The notes below the pieces were generated by a model. The model was not told the DNA's origin. It ran no database searches and saw only the letters and a list, made by a program, of their open reading frames with translations. 64,000 bases of DNA from Wohlfahrtiimonas larvae. GTDB taxonomy: Bacteria > Pseudomonadota > Gammaproteobacteria > Cardiobacteriales > Wohlfahrtiimonadaceae. The stretch lies in contig NZ_BAABKE010000004.1 of assembly GCF_039543665.1 (NCBI RefSeq), positions 186,001 to 250,000 of the forward strand, read 5' to 3'. Positions 43,197 to 53,492 of this stretch are shown here, piece by piece (position 1 is the stretch's first letter; each line of letters starts with the position of its first letter). A program made the translations under genes and the position numbers.

Positions 43197-44741
43197 TTAT
43201 GGCAAACGCAACACCGTTCCAACAGGTACTCTGAGTTGATTAGCAGGTAAATTATTTACTTTACGCAAATTATCTGCAGAAATTTTATAGCGCTTTGCCA
43301 CATCCTCCAAAGATTCACCACGCAATACAGTATGCTGCTTAACTTGCACTCTCTGACTAGAACTTGCAACAGGCTGAGGATTACCTCTTCCTTCTAATTC
43401 TAATGTTGGAAATACAACTTGTGACCTACTTTCTAAGTTCACTCGTGGTGCGCTATTATTCGCATTAACCTTAGGTGGATTTGGAGTTGCAGTCATAGTT
43501 GGCACTGTGGGTGTTACTTTCTTTGGTGCTTCAACTGTACTATAAACCAGTTCCGTTGCCGGGCGTTTTTTAAAATAAGCACGAATCCCTTTCATCATAT
43601 CATCAGCCAAGCGCTTTTGATGAGATGCTGTTCTCAATTTCTTTTCATCATTTGCATTAGAAATAAAACCCGTTTCCACCAATACTGAAGGTATATCCGG
43701 TGCTTTTAATACCGCAAAATTGGCTCGCTCTACATTTTGTTTATGTAACTTTGTGTCATGCTGCAAATAACTTAAAATTTGCTTACCCAATTCATTAGAA
43801 GCTTCAATAGTTGCATCTTGAGAAATATCTAACAACATAGATGCAATAGCATTATCTTTATCAGACATTTTAACACCCGCCACAATATCCGATTTATTCT
43901 CTTTCTCTGCCAATAAACGAGCCGCTTCACTTGACGCCCCCTTGGTAGATAAAATATAAACTGAAGCACCCCAAGCTGAGCGATTCAGTGCTGCATCTGC
44001 ATGAATAGATACAAACATATCTGCTTTTTGGCGTCGCGCAATCAACACTCGTTCACGCAATGGAATGAAGCGATCACTATCACGCGTCATAATTGCTCTC
44101 ATCCCTGGCTCACGATTAATACGATCACGCAAGGCTTTACCAATTGCCAATACGACATCTTTTTCACGTGTTTTATTTGGGCCAATGGCACCTGGATCTT
44201 TACCACCATGCCCAGGATCAATCACTACTAACATGTTCTTTTTAGGTACCTGTTTGGCGACTTGCACACTTGATTGTTCTGCAACAACAGATTCTGAGCC
44301 ACGAACAATAGCGCGATCTTTTGATACTGCCGTATTACCTTGACTGATCAAAATAACTAACTCATAGCCTTTTTTACCCTTAACTAAAGCGGTGGAGCCC
44401 GGCACTGATTTCACTAAGTCCACAACAATCCGTAAATCTGTACCTTGTTGCGTTCCTAAGCGTACACCACTAACATTTCTACCTTTAATCGGTAAAGATT
44501 GAGCCTTTTGTCGTAATTGTGCTTGAGGAATATCAACCACTAAACGCGGTGGACTCTCTAAACGAAAACTTGTAAAACTCGTCCGTTCATTTAAAGGAAA
44601 TACAATTCTTAAGTTACCATCAGGAGTTGTAGAACTTGTACCTTTCCCGACTAATGTCACCGCATGAACATAACTCAAACTTAATACGGATAATATGACG
44701 ATACAAAATATACGCAATATTTTAGACAATGAATAAGCCAT
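43197..44741 (-). CDS. N-acetylmuramoyl-L-alanine amidase, AMIN + Amidase_3 + LysM
   Basis: This periplasmic Zn amidase cleaves the amide between MurNAc and the peptide and splits septal wall at division. The 514 residues run: signal peptide (1-28), AMIN domain (about 30-140), Amidase_3 catalytic domain with zinc ligands in IDPGHGGKDPGA (near 175), a Glu in REKDV, SIHADA and VETGFISN, a Pro/Asn-rich linker, and a C-terminal LysM (HTVLRGESLEDVAKRYKIS). The architecture matches AmiB/AmiC of gammaproteobacteria; which of the two cannot be told without partner genes (mutL, EnvC/NlpD). It starts three bases from the upstream TPR gene. Confidence 0.92.
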   Translation of the reverse strand: MAYSLSKILRIFCIVILSVLSLSYVHAVTLVGKGTSSTTPDGNLRIVFPLNERTSFTSFRLESPPRLVVDIPQAQLRQKAQSLPIKGRNVSGVRLGTQQGTDLRIVVDLVKSVPGSTALVKGKKGYELVILISQGNTAVSKDRAIVRGSESVVAEQSSVQVAKQVPKKNMLVVIDPGHGGKDPGAIGPNKTREKDVVLAIGKALRDRINREPGMRAIMTRDSDRFIPLRERVLIARRQKADMFVSIHADAALNRSAWGASVYILSTKGASSEAARLLAEKENKSDIVAGVKMSDKDNAIASMLLDISQDATIEASNELGKQILSYLQHDTKLHKQNVERANFAVLKAPDIPSVLVETGFISNANDEKKLRTASHQKRLADDMMKGIRAYFKKRPATELVYSTVEAPKKVTPTVPTMTATPNPPKVNANNSAPRVNLESRSQVVFPTLELEGRGNPQPVASSSQRVQVKQHTVLRGESLEDVAKRYKISADNLRKVNNLPANQLRVPVGTVLRLP

Positions 44742-44743
44742 AA

Positions 44744-46420
44744 TTACTTTAAGATTCCTTGATATCTTTTCATCAATTTAGTTGTTTCAATATGATCAGG
44801 ATAAACAATTTTTAAACGATCAAAGAGTGACTTGGCTTCTTTTAATTTCTGTTCTTCAATCAATAATGCGATGTAATGCGCAATCACATCAGGTTGCTTC
44901 AAACGATTAAATGCAGGCCATAAATATTTCCGAGCTTCTACATAGTTCTTCTCTTGAAAATACCCCCAACCAATACTATCCATGATTGCCGGCTCATCTG
45001 GCGCTAAAGCAATTGCCTTTTTTAAATAAGTCATAGCATACTGATGATCTTGAGGAGTTTTAGCAAGCTCTAACATCACATAACCATAACCATTGAGCGC
45101 CAATGCATCTTCTGGATTTCGCTGAATCCAAGATAGCATTAACTCCTGCATCTTATCGTACTGCTTCATTTCTTGATAAGCCAAAGATTTATAATAAGTG
45201 TAAACAAATAATTCATAATTTGTCACCACATCTAGAATTTCAGCATATGGTAATAGCAATTGATAATCATATGACTTTTCTAACATATCTAACTGTTGAT
45301 TATAGAGATATTCTGTACGATCTGGAAATTTGGTACGTAATTCATCAAAAATCGCCAAAAATGTCGCGTAGGACTTTTTACGCAGTGCCATATCAGCCTC
45401 TGCAATTAGGCGTACAACCTGAACATCAATGACATTAATATTTGGTAATATTTCATACAAATCACTAAATCGCCCTGTAGTCCGTGCAAAATCTGCTAAT
45501 CCAAAAATAACATTGACATAGTGACCTTTTAATTGAATTACTTTTTCTACATACTCTTTAGCAAGATCATTGTTACCCAAAGCAAAATTCAACAGCGCTA
45601 AATGCCCATAAATATGAGAGTCATTAGGATATTCTTGGAGCAATTGATTGGCATATGTTAATGCATCTTCAAAGTAAAATTCAGTGATTAATGCTTGTAA
45701 ATATTCTACTTTCACCTCAGCGATGGCACTTTTCTCAGCAGCTGATTTTAAAATTGCCAACCCTTTTTCAGGCTCATTGAGCAATGAATATGCATACATT
45801 AACAACGAATAATTTACTGCATTATTTTGATCTTTTAAGATCACATCGTTCAAATAGTGAATTGCATCACCATAATAACCATTATCCACCAATAGACTTG
45901 CTAATAACGGCGTAACTTCTGCCGAATAATTATTTATTTTTGCAATTTTTTGGTAAATGTCTAAAAAAGCTTTTCGATCAATCTGCCCTTTTAATTCACG
46001 ATATAAAAAATGAAAACCATTATCATTAGCCTCTTTTTGATAAAGCCCTGCTATCTTATTCATAACATCAGCTGCTTTATCATAGCTATTTAAACGAGCA
46101 TATATAATCGATTCAAATAATAACACTTCAATATTATTTGGCTCACCCTCTAAGATTTGTTCTAAAAAAGATAATGCCTTAACGTAATCAGCTTGCCCAT
46201 AAGCTAAATTAAATTGCTGCCTTAGAACATATGGGATTTTTTGATTATTAGTAATTTTTTCTAGATAACCTGCTGCTGCTTCTAGATCATTCCGTTGTAC
46301 AGCCAATTCGCCCAATAAAAAATTGAGCATATCACTATTTTTCTCAGGGGCTTGTGCGTGCGTCATACCAAGCATAACGCTTAACCCCATTACAAGACTT
46401 AATGTCATTTTTTTTATCAT
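44744..46420 (-). CDS. Exported TPR-repeat protein
   Basis: The 558-residue precursor has a signal peptide (KMTLSLVMGLSVMLGMTHAQA). The remainder is TPR-like helical repeats (e.g. ALSFLEQILEGEPNNIEVLLFE, ALTYANQLLQEYPNDSHIYGHLALLNF, MTYLKKAIALAPDEPAIMDSIGWGYFQEKNYVEA). Pseudomonas carries similar exported TPR proteins (PA4667 type). It ends three bases before the amidase gene begins, so a role in the envelope, possibly as a scaffold for that amidase, is plausible but inferred. AAGGAT precedes the ATG. Confidence 0.85.
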   Translation of the reverse strand: MIKKMTLSLVMGLSVMLGMTHAQAPEKNSDMLNFLLGELAVQRNDLEAAAGYLEKITNNQKIPYVLRQQFNLAYGQADYVKALSFLEQILEGEPNNIEVLLFESIIYARLNSYDKAADVMNKIAGLYQKEANDNGFHFLYRELKGQIDRKAFLDIYQKIAKINNYSAEVTPLLASLLVDNGYYGDAIHYLNDVILKDQNNAVNYSLLMYAYSLLNEPEKGLAILKSAAEKSAIAEVKVEYLQALITEFYFEDALTYANQLLQEYPNDSHIYGHLALLNFALGNNDLAKEYVEKVIQLKGHYVNVIFGLADFARTTGRFSDLYEILPNINVIDVQVVRLIAEADMALRKKSYATFLAIFDELRTKFPDRTEYLYNQQLDMLEKSYDYQLLLPYAEILDVVTNYELFVYTYYKSLAYQEMKQYDKMQELMLSWIQRNPEDALALNGYGYVMLELAKTPQDHQYAMTYLKKAIALAPDEPAIMDSIGWGYFQEKNYVEARKYLWPAFNRLKQPDVIAHYIALLIEEQKLKEAKSLFDRLKIVYPDHIETTKLMKRYQGILK

Positions 46421-46585
46421 AACAGCGTATATCCTTTTAGAGATTTCTGCGTAATTCTACACTAAAAAACCACCTTATTCTTCTCTATGTCGTTTTCTTT
46501 ACGTTTTACCTATAGCATTCTGCAAAATAAGTCGATATGATCAAATGAATCTTATAAAAATTAACACAACATCAAGGGGGATGAA

Positions 46586-47269
46586 ATGTCTAAAAAAGTA
46601 GCGTTCTTTTTATCTGGATCTGGCTATTTAGATGGCAGTGAAATTACAGAAGCCACAAGCTTAATCATTGCGCTATCTAAACATAATATTAGCGTTGATT
46701 TTTTTGCACCCAATCGCCCTCAAACAAATGCTGTTAATCATTTAAATGGCCAAGCTGTTGATGAAACACGCAATATACTCGTCGAATCAGCACGCATTGC
46801 GCGAGGCAAAATTAGTGCAATGAATGAATTCAATGCCACTGCATATGATGCAGTAATTTTACCTGGTGGATTTGGTGCTGTTAAAAACTTTACAACCTTC
46901 TTAGAAGATGGCATTAATGGTAGTCTGCAAGCTGATATTAAAAAAGCATTGTCCGATACAATTACACACAATAAATGGATCGTGGGTATTTGTGCGGCAC
47001 CTTTAGTCATTGCTTTAGCAATGCGTGATGCAGAAAAAAATGCAATGTTAACTTTTGGCCAAAGTGACAGTGCAACAGATTTTTTACCAGCATTGAATGC
47101 TTGGAAAATCAAACACATTGAAACAAAAATCAATGAACATTGTATAGACAAAGAAAATAAGATCATCACAAGTGGTGCATATATGTTCCACGATGCAAAA
47201 CCTTATGATATATATATTTGTTCGGACTTTGTTATTGAAACATTATTAAAACAGTTAAGTAATCATTAG
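46586..47269 (+). CDS. elbB: Isoprenoid biosynthesis glyoxalase ElbB (DJ-1/PfpI family)
   Basis: The 227-residue class I GATase-like protein (DJ-1/PfpI clan) has glyoxalase activity reported for ElbB and is thought to aid isoprenoid synthesis. Signatures seen: KKVAFFLSGSGYLDGSEITEA (3-23), DAVILPGGFGAVKNFTTF near 90-107, and GICAAPLVIA, with the reactive Cys near 133. The E. coli length is 217. It has a GGGGGA ribosome site. It precedes hom by 19 bases and may share its promoter. Confidence 0.93.
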   Translation: MSKKVAFFLSGSGYLDGSEITEATSLIIALSKHNISVDFFAPNRPQTNAVNHLNGQAVDETRNILVESARIARGKISAMNEFNATAYDAVILPGGFGAVKNFTTFLEDGINGSLQADIKKALSDTITHNKWIVGICAAPLVIALAMRDAEKNAMLTFGQSDSATDFLPALNAWKIKHIETKINEHCIDKENKIITSGAYMFHDAKPYDIYICSDFVIETLLKQLSNH

Positions 47270-47288
47270 AGTTGGAAAAATTTAGCGC

Positions 47289-48590
47289 ATGAAACGTTTG
47301 AATATAGGTATTTTAGGTTTTGGTACAGTTGCAACAGGTGTTGCTGATTTAATTAGAGAAAACCACGCGGAAATTAGTCGCCGTACAGGTTATGAATTCT
47401 TAATTAACAATATTTTTGTTCGTTCTTTAGATCGTGCAAACCCATACAATCTGCCACTTACAACAAATATTAATGAGATTATTATGAATCCTGAGATTGA
47501 TGTTGTCGTTGAATTAATGGGTGGTATTGAACCAAGCTTAACTTATATCAAAACTGCGTTAGAGCAAAATAAACATGTGATTACAGCAAACAAAGCATTG
47601 ATTGCAACCCACGGTAACGAGTTGTTCAAATTAGCTGCTGAAAAAGGCTTAATGCTCATGTTTGAAGCATCTGTTGCAGGCGGCATTCCTGTGATCAAAA
47701 GCTTACGTGAAAGTCTGATTGGTAACAAAATTGAATCATTAGCTGGCATCATCAATGGTACAGGCAACTATATCTTGACGGAAATGAAAGAAAAAGGCCG
47801 TTCTTTTTCTGATGCTTTAGCAGATGCTCAAGCTTTAGGTTATGCAGAAGCCGACCCTACTTTTGACGTAGAAGGCATTGATGCTGCTCATAAATTAACA
47901 ATTTTAGCATCCATTGCATTTGGTATTCCATTACAGTTTGATAAGGTGTTCATCGAAGGTATTTCTAAATTAGAAAGCGATGACATTAAATATGCTGATC
48001 AATTAGGTTACACCATTAAGCATTTAGGTATTGCGAAGAATTTAAGCGAAGGCATTGAAATTCGCGTTCACCCAACCTTAATTCCTAAAAAAGAGCTCAT
48101 CTCCAATGTTAATGGCGTGATGAATGCAGTTTTAGTGAAAGGTAATGCTGTTGGCCCTGTATTAAGCTATGGTGCTGGTGCAGGCGGACATCCAACCGCA
48201 TCTTCTGTTTTATCAGACTTGGCTGATATTTCTAGAATGTTAGACGCTGATAAAGAACATTACGTTCCTTATTTAGCTTTCCAAAACCAAGCGCTATCCA
48301 ATGCGCCAATCCTGCCACAAGCAGAGATTTATACTGCCTATTATTTAAGAATAAAAGCAGTGGACCAACCTGGTGTGCTTTCCGATATTACCCATATCTT
48401 AGCTCATCATGATATTAGTATTGAGTTGATGATCCAGACAAAATCTGTTGAAGACAATCTGGCTAATATCATAATGACCACTCATGAAACTAAAGAAAAA
48501 GCAATTCTTGATTCAATTCGTCAGATTGAGGCCTTAACAAACATTACAGGTGATACGACATTATTGAGAATTGAATCTTTTGGTTCATAA
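47289..48590 (+). CDS. hom: Homoserine dehydrogenase
   Basis: It reduces aspartate semialdehyde to homoserine on the way to threonine and methionine. The 433 residues hold an N-terminal NAD(P)-binding domain (GILGFGTVATG), the catalytic core with NGTGNYILT (near 155), YAEADPTFDVEGIDAAHKLTILAS and VKGNAVGPVLSYGAGAGG, and a C-terminal ACT domain (from about 350: YYLRIKAVDQPGVLSDIT) for feedback control. Monofunctional, without aspartokinase. It heads a run of branched-chain amino acid genes. Confidence 0.96.
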   Translation: MKRLNIGILGFGTVATGVADLIRENHAEISRRTGYEFLINNIFVRSLDRANPYNLPLTTNINEIIMNPEIDVVVELMGGIEPSLTYIKTALEQNKHVITANKALIATHGNELFKLAAEKGLMLMFEASVAGGIPVIKSLRESLIGNKIESLAGIINGTGNYILTEMKEKGRSFSDALADAQALGYAEADPTFDVEGIDAAHKLTILASIAFGIPLQFDKVFIEGISKLESDDIKYADQLGYTIKHLGIAKNLSEGIEIRVHPTLIPKKELISNVNGVMNAVLVKGNAVGPVLSYGAGAGGHPTASSVLSDLADISRMLDADKEHYVPYLAFQNQALSNAPILPQAEIYTAYYLRIKAVDQPGVLSDITHILAHHDISIELMIQTKSVEDNLANIIMTTHETKEKAILDSIRQIEALTNITGDTTLLRIESFGS

Positions 48591-48634
48591 ATGACTTTTT
48601 AAAACGATACAAAAACGAAAAACAGAGGTTAATC

Positions 48635-50377
48635 GTGAAATCTTCAGGTGCAGAAATCATTATAAAATCCCTCATGGAGGAGAACGTTGAATACATCTTT
48701 GGCTACCCTGGTGGAGCAGTTCTTCCTTTGTATGACGCAATTTATCAACAAGATGAAATTAAACATGTCCTCGTCCGTCACGAACAGGCAGCCGCACATG
48801 CAGCCGATGGTTACGCGCGAGTTACAGGAAAGCCTGGTGTTGTATTACTAACATCTGGTCCTGGTTTAACAAATGCTGTCACAGGGATTGCTACAGCTCA
48901 TATGGACTCTATTCCTATGGTTGTTTTTTCAGGACAAGTTGCCACAAGTTTGATTGGTAACGATGCTTTCCAAGAAGTGGATACTATTGGTATTACACGT
49001 CCATGCGTTAAACACAACTTTCTAGTAAAAAATGTTGAAGAGCTTGCTTATACAATTAAAAAAGCCTTCCACATTGCGACAACCGGTCGCCCTGGCCCTG
49101 TTGTAATTGACGTTCCTAAAGACGTTCAAGTTGCACTGACCAAATTCAGCTACCCTAAGAAAATTGCATTGCGCTCATATAACCCGATAGTTAAAGGCCA
49201 TTCTGGACAAATCCGTAAAGCTTATAACTTATTCATGGGGGCAAAACGCCCAATGGTTTATACCGGGGGCGGTGTAATTTTAGGTGATGCTTGTGATGAA
49301 TTAACCGAATTAGTCAAAGCATTGAATGTTCCAATCACAAATACTTTAATGGGATTGGGTGCCTACCCTGCTTCAGATAAACAGTTTGTGGGCATGCTCG
49401 GCATGCACGGAACATACGAAGCCAATATGGCAATGCACGAATGCGATGTATTGTTTGCAATTGGAGCGCGTTTTGATGACCGAATTACCGGTGTATTAGA
49501 ACACTTTTGCCCACATGCAAAAATCATTCATGTGGATGTTGACCCTTCTTCTATTGGTAAAAATATTGCTGCTGATATTCCATTAGTGGGTCAAGTTAAA
49601 CCAATTCTCCAAGAATTCTTACAATTGGTAAAAGAAGGCGAAAAACAGATCAACCCAGACTCATTGTCAAAATGGTGGGAAACCATTGCTAAATGGCGCA
49701 CTCTAGATTCACTAGGTTACGATTTAACGCCTGGCATCATTCAGCCACAGCAAGTAATTGAGACTTTATATAAAGTGACAAAAGGTCAAGCAATTGTGAC
49801 AACGGATGTGGGTCAGCACCAAATGTGGGCTGCACAATATTATAAATTTGATCACCCAAGGCAGTGGATCAACTCAGGTGGTTTAGGCACCATGGGTTTT
49901 GGTTTACCTGCTGCGATGGGTGCAAAATTAGGTGCTCCTGAGAAAGATGTTGCATGTATTACAGGCGATGGCAGTATCCAAATGATGCTCCAAGAAATGT
50001 CTACTATGCTTCAATACTCAACACCTGTAAAAATTTTGAACTTAAACAATGGGTACCTTGGAATGGTTCGTCAGTGGCAAGAATTCTTCTTCAAGAAGCG
50101 CTATTGCATGAGCTATTTTGAGTCATTACCTGATTTTATTGGTTTAGCTAGAGCCTATGGCCATGACGGGATTCAAATTAGAGATCCAAAAGATCTAGAA
50201 CCCGCACTTATCGAAGCCTTTAAGCAAAAAGATAAGACTTTATTTTTAGATATCATCATTGACTCCGATGCTAACGTGTATCCAATGATCCCAGCTGGTA
50301 AAGGTCATCATGAGATGATTTTACGTGGCCGTGACAAAATGGAAAACACAACGGTTGATGGATTAAGCCAGGTATAA
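48635..50377 (+). CDS. ilvB: Acetolactate synthase large subunit
   Basis: This thiamine diphosphate-dependent enzyme condenses pyruvate with pyruvate or 2-oxobutyrate in valine, leucine and isoleucine synthesis. The 580 residues fit. Signatures: FGYPGGAVLPLYDA (21-34), RHEQAAAHAADGYAR with the catalytic Glu (near 48), GGLGTMGFGLPAAMG, and the ThDP motif GDGSIQMMLQE near 450 with LNLNNGYLGMVRQWQ. The start codon is GTG at 48635, after GAGG. ilvN follows 11 bases later. Which E. coli isozyme (ilvB, ilvI) it equals is not decidable. Confidence 0.95.
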   Translation: MKSSGAEIIIKSLMEENVEYIFGYPGGAVLPLYDAIYQQDEIKHVLVRHEQAAAHAADGYARVTGKPGVVLLTSGPGLTNAVTGIATAHMDSIPMVVFSGQVATSLIGNDAFQEVDTIGITRPCVKHNFLVKNVEELAYTIKKAFHIATTGRPGPVVIDVPKDVQVALTKFSYPKKIALRSYNPIVKGHSGQIRKAYNLFMGAKRPMVYTGGGVILGDACDELTELVKALNVPITNTLMGLGAYPASDKQFVGMLGMHGTYEANMAMHECDVLFAIGARFDDRITGVLEHFCPHAKIIHVDVDPSSIGKNIAADIPLVGQVKPILQEFLQLVKEGEKQINPDSLSKWWETIAKWRTLDSLGYDLTPGIIQPQQVIETLYKVTKGQAIVTTDVGQHQMWAAQYYKFDHPRQWINSGGLGTMGFGLPAAMGAKLGAPEKDVACITGDGSIQMMLQEMSTMLQYSTPVKILNLNNGYLGMVRQWQEFFFKKRYCMSYFESLPDFIGLARAYGHDGIQIRDPKDLEPALIEAFKQKDKTLFLDIIIDSDANVYPMIPAGKGHHEMILRGRDKMENTTVDGLSQV

Positions 50378-50388
50378 GGAGATCATAA

Positions 50389-50907
50389 ATGAGCACTAAT
50401 CAACAATCTATGCGCCATATCATCTCAATATTGATGGAAAACGAAGCTGGCGCTTTGTCTCGTGTCGTGAATCTTTTCTCGGCGCGTGGTTATAACATTG
50501 AAAGCTTATCTGTTGCACCGACAGAAGATAATTCTATCTCACGCTTAACATTGGTGACTTTTGCCAATGCAGCTGTTGTAGAACAAATTGTTAAGCAACT
50601 GAATAAATTGATTGATGTTATTAAATTGGTAGATCTCACAGATGGCTCGCACATTGAGCGTGAAATCATGCTAATCAAAGTGAAAGCAGAAAATGAACCG
50701 GCTCGCGCTGAGCTCTATCGCTTAAATGATATGTTCAGAGGACGCTTACTAGATGTGACAGAACAAAGCTATACAATTGAAATGACAGGAACAGCCGATA
50801 AACTCTGCGCATTTATCACAGCTGTGGAAACACTTGGCATTATTGAAATTGTCCGTTCTGGCGCTCTTGGTCTAGTCCGTGGTGCAAAAGGCTTGACAAT
50901 TAATTAA
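50389..50907 (+). CDS. ilvN: Acetolactate synthase small (regulatory) subunit
   Basis: The 172-residue regulatory subunit has an ACT domain: HIISILMENEAGALSRVVNLFSARGYNIESLSVAPTED (residues 9-46) is the classic valine-binding signature, and VRSGALGLVRGAKGL closes it. The size matches IlvH (163). AAGGAG precedes the ATG. It is in one operon with ilvB and ilvC. Confidence 0.95.
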   Translation: MSTNQQSMRHIISILMENEAGALSRVVNLFSARGYNIESLSVAPTEDNSISRLTLVTFANAAVVEQIVKQLNKLIDVIKLVDLTDGSHIEREIMLIKVKAENEPARAELYRLNDMFRGRLLDVTEQSYTIEMTGTADKLCAFITAVETLGIIEIVRSGALGLVRGAKGLTIN

Positions 50908-50964
50908 CAAATTGATTATTAATAATATAACGTTTAATACGAGTTTTATTTTAAAGGAATACAC

Positions 50965-51981
50965 ATGAATATTTATTATGACAAAGATGCAGACTTATCA
51001 TTAATCAAGAACAAAACTGTTGCAATCATTGGTTATGGCTCACAAGGCCATGCGCATGCGCAAAACCTTAAAGATTCTGGCGTTAATGTAATCGTAGGTC
51101 TTCGCCAAAATGGTGCATCTTGGTCTAAAGCTGTGAATGCTGGTCACAACGTAATGACTGTTGCAGATGCAACGAAGCAAGCTGACGTTGTAATGATCTT
51201 ATTACCAGATGAAAACCAACCAGAAGTTTACTCAAATGAAATTGAGCCAAACATCAAAAATGGCGCAGCATTAGCATTTGCTCACGGTTTCAACGTTCAC
51301 TACAACCAAATCGTACCTCGTAAAGATTTAGACGTAATCATGGTTGCACCAAAAGGCCCTGGTCACACTGTACGTTCTGAATATGTAAAAGGTGCAGGTG
51401 TTCCTACATTGATCGCGATTTACCAAGACAACTCAGGCCGTGCAAAAGATATCGCATTAGCTTATGCATCAGCGAATGGTGGTGGTCGTGCTGGCGTGAT
51501 CGAAACTGATTTCCGTGAAGAAACAGAAACTGACTTATTCGGTGAACAAGCAGTATTATGTGGTGGTGCAGTTGAATTAGTTAAAGCTGGTTTTGAAGTA
51601 TTGACAGAAGCTGGCTATGCGCCAGAAATGGCTTACTTTGAATGTTTACATGAGTTAAAATTGATCGTTGACTTGATGTATGAAGGTGGTATTGAAAACA
51701 TGAACTACTCCATCTCTAACAACGCTGAATATGGCGAATATGTGACAGGTGAAGAGGTTATCACTGCTGAATCTAAAGAAGCGATGCGTAAAGCATTGAA
51801 GCGCATTCAAACTGGCGAATACGCAAAAATGTTCATCTTGGAAGGTAAAACAAACTATCCTTCAATGACAGCACGTCGTCGTTTAACATCAGAACATCCG
51901 ATTGAACAAACAGGTCGTAAATTGCGCGCTATGATGCCATGGATTGCACAAAACCGTTTAGTAGATCAGTCTAAAAACTAA
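50965..51981 (+). CDS. ilvC: Ketol-acid reductoisomerase
   Basis: It isomerises and reduces acetolactate with NADPH and Mg2+. The 338 residues make it the short class I form, unlike the 491-residue E. coli IlvC. Seen: the dinucleotide motif IGYGSQGHAHAQNL (about 22-35), FAHGFNVHY, VAPKGPGHTVRSEYV, the metal-binding DLFGEQAVLCGG with Asp and Glu, and AEYGEYVTG. AAAGGA precedes the ATG. A strong terminator follows. Confidence 0.97.
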   Translation: MNIYYDKDADLSLIKNKTVAIIGYGSQGHAHAQNLKDSGVNVIVGLRQNGASWSKAVNAGHNVMTVADATKQADVVMILLPDENQPEVYSNEIEPNIKNGAALAFAHGFNVHYNQIVPRKDLDVIMVAPKGPGHTVRSEYVKGAGVPTLIAIYQDNSGRAKDIALAYASANGGGRAGVIETDFREETETDLFGEQAVLCGGAVELVKAGFEVLTEAGYAPEMAYFECLHELKLIVDLMYEGGIENMNYSISNNAEYGEYVTGEEVITAESKEAMRKALKRIQTGEYAKMFILEGKTNYPSMTARRRLTSEHPIEQTGRKLRAMMPWIAQNRLVDQSKN

Positions 51982-51994
51982 GATCAAATAGATC

Positions 51995-52022
51995 AAAAGA
52001 AGACTGGCAACAGTCTTCTTTT
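51995..52022 (+). terminator. Rho-independent terminator after ilvC
   Basis: AAAAGAAGACTG and CAGTCTTCTTTT form a 12-bp stem around GCAA and continue into more Ts. It ends the ilv operon just upstream of the DAHP synthase start. Confidence 0.9.
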
Positions 52023-52046
52023 TTGGAAGTTAAAAAGGAAAAAGTT

Positions 52047-53423
52047 ATGTCTAATATTTGGACACCCGATAGTTGGAGAAAATTCCCAGCGGCACAAATG
52101 CCCAATTACCCTGATGCTGCAAAGTTAAAAGAGGTTGAAGATCGCTTACACCAAGCACCACCTCTAGTTTTTGCAGGTGAGGCTCGCACACTCAAACAAT
52201 CACTCGCAGAAGCAGCTTATGGTCGCGCGTTTTTGTTACAAGGTGGCGATTGCGCGGAAAGTTTCTCAGAGTTTAACGCAACTAATATCAGAGATAGCTT
52301 TCGTGTATTGTTACAAATGGCTGTGGTTTTAACATTTGCAGCAAGTAGCCCTGTGATTAAAGTTGGCCGTATGGCAGGTCAATTTGCAAAACCACGTTCA
52401 GAAGATTTAGAAACAATTAATGGCATTACACTACCGAGCTATCGCGGTGATATTGTTAATGGTATCGATTTTACAGCAGAAGCGCGTATTCCTGATCCTG
52501 AGCGCTTATGGAAAGCTTATGGTCAATCAGGTTTAACATTAAACTTAATTCGCGCATTTGCATCGGGTGGTTATGCTGATTTACATCGTGTTCAAGGTTG
52601 GACAATGGATTTCTTAGATTCATCACCACAAGCTGCAAAATATGCAAATTTAGCTAATCGTATCCAAGATGCATTGAATTTCATGACTGCTTGTGGGATT
52701 CGTCCCGATTCTGTGCGCGCATTGAAAGAAGTAGATTTCTATACTTCTCATGAAATGCTGCTTTTAGGTTATGAAGAAGCGATGACACGTGTAGATTCTA
52801 CAACGGGTGATTGGTACGACACTTCTGCTCACTTTATTTGGATTGGTGAAAGAACTCGTCAATTAGATGGTGCTCACGTAGAATTTGCACGAGGCATTTC
52901 TAACCCAATTGGTGTTAAAGTTAGCCAAAAAATGTCAGGCGATGAATTGATCCGCTTAATTGATGCATTAAACCCAGAAAATGAAGCAGGTCGATTAACA
53001 TTGATTACACGCATGGGTGATACTAATCTATTAGAATACTTGCCTGCTTTACTTCGTCGAGTAAAAGCAGAAGGCCGCAATGTTGTTTGGATTTGTGATG
53101 CGATGCATGGAAATACTATCAAAACAGATAATGGCTATAAAACACGTCCATTTGATCGTATTTTGGCTGAAGTTACTGCTTTCTTTGATGCACATAATGC
53201 AGAAAAAACTCATGCAGGTGGTGTTCATTTTGAAATGACAGGCAAAGATGTCACTGAATGTACAGGTGGTGCTCAAAATATTACTGATGCGGATCTATCT
53301 AGCCGTTATCATACACATTGCGACCCTCGTTTAAATGCTGCACAAAGTCTTGAGTTAGCATTCTTGACAGCAGAAAAACTGAACGAACATAAGAAAATCA
53401 TGGCTGATTATTCTACAAAATAA
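52047..53423 (+). CDS. Class II 3-deoxy-7-phosphoheptulonate synthase
   Basis: This first shikimate pathway enzyme condenses phosphoenolpyruvate and erythrose 4-phosphate. The protein is of the plant-type class II family, unrelated in sequence to AroF/G/H: WTPDSWRKFPAAQMPNYPD, then LLQGGDCAESFSEF (Cys metal ligand), VGRMAGQFAKPRSED, WICDAMHGNT and CTGGAQ. The start is the ATG at 52047 after AAGGA, giving 458 residues; a TTG eight codons earlier lies against the terminator and is unlikely. Confidence 0.95.
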   Translation: MSNIWTPDSWRKFPAAQMPNYPDAAKLKEVEDRLHQAPPLVFAGEARTLKQSLAEAAYGRAFLLQGGDCAESFSEFNATNIRDSFRVLLQMAVVLTFAASSPVIKVGRMAGQFAKPRSEDLETINGITLPSYRGDIVNGIDFTAEARIPDPERLWKAYGQSGLTLNLIRAFASGGYADLHRVQGWTMDFLDSSPQAAKYANLANRIQDALNFMTACGIRPDSVRALKEVDFYTSHEMLLLGYEEAMTRVDSTTGDWYDTSAHFIWIGERTRQLDGAHVEFARGISNPIGVKVSQKMSGDELIRLIDALNPENEAGRLTLITRMGDTNLLEYLPALLRRVKAEGRNVVWICDAMHGNTIKTDNGYKTRPFDRILAEVTAFFDAHNAEKTHAGGVHFEMTGKDVTECTGGAQNITDADLSSRYHTHCDPRLNAAQSLELAFLTAEKLNEHKKIMADYSTK

Positions 53424-53442
53424 TCTGTTCTTTTTAGTTTTT

Positions 53443-53470
53443 AAATGGGCATGCTAGAATATGCCCATTT
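53443..53470. terminator. Hairpin between the DAHP synthase and accA genes
   Basis: AAATGGGCAT pairs with ATGCCCATTT around an 8-base loop. Only three Ts follow, so it is a moderate terminator at best. Confidence 0.5.
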
Positions 53471-53492
53471 CGTCAACTCTAGGAGCTGAGTT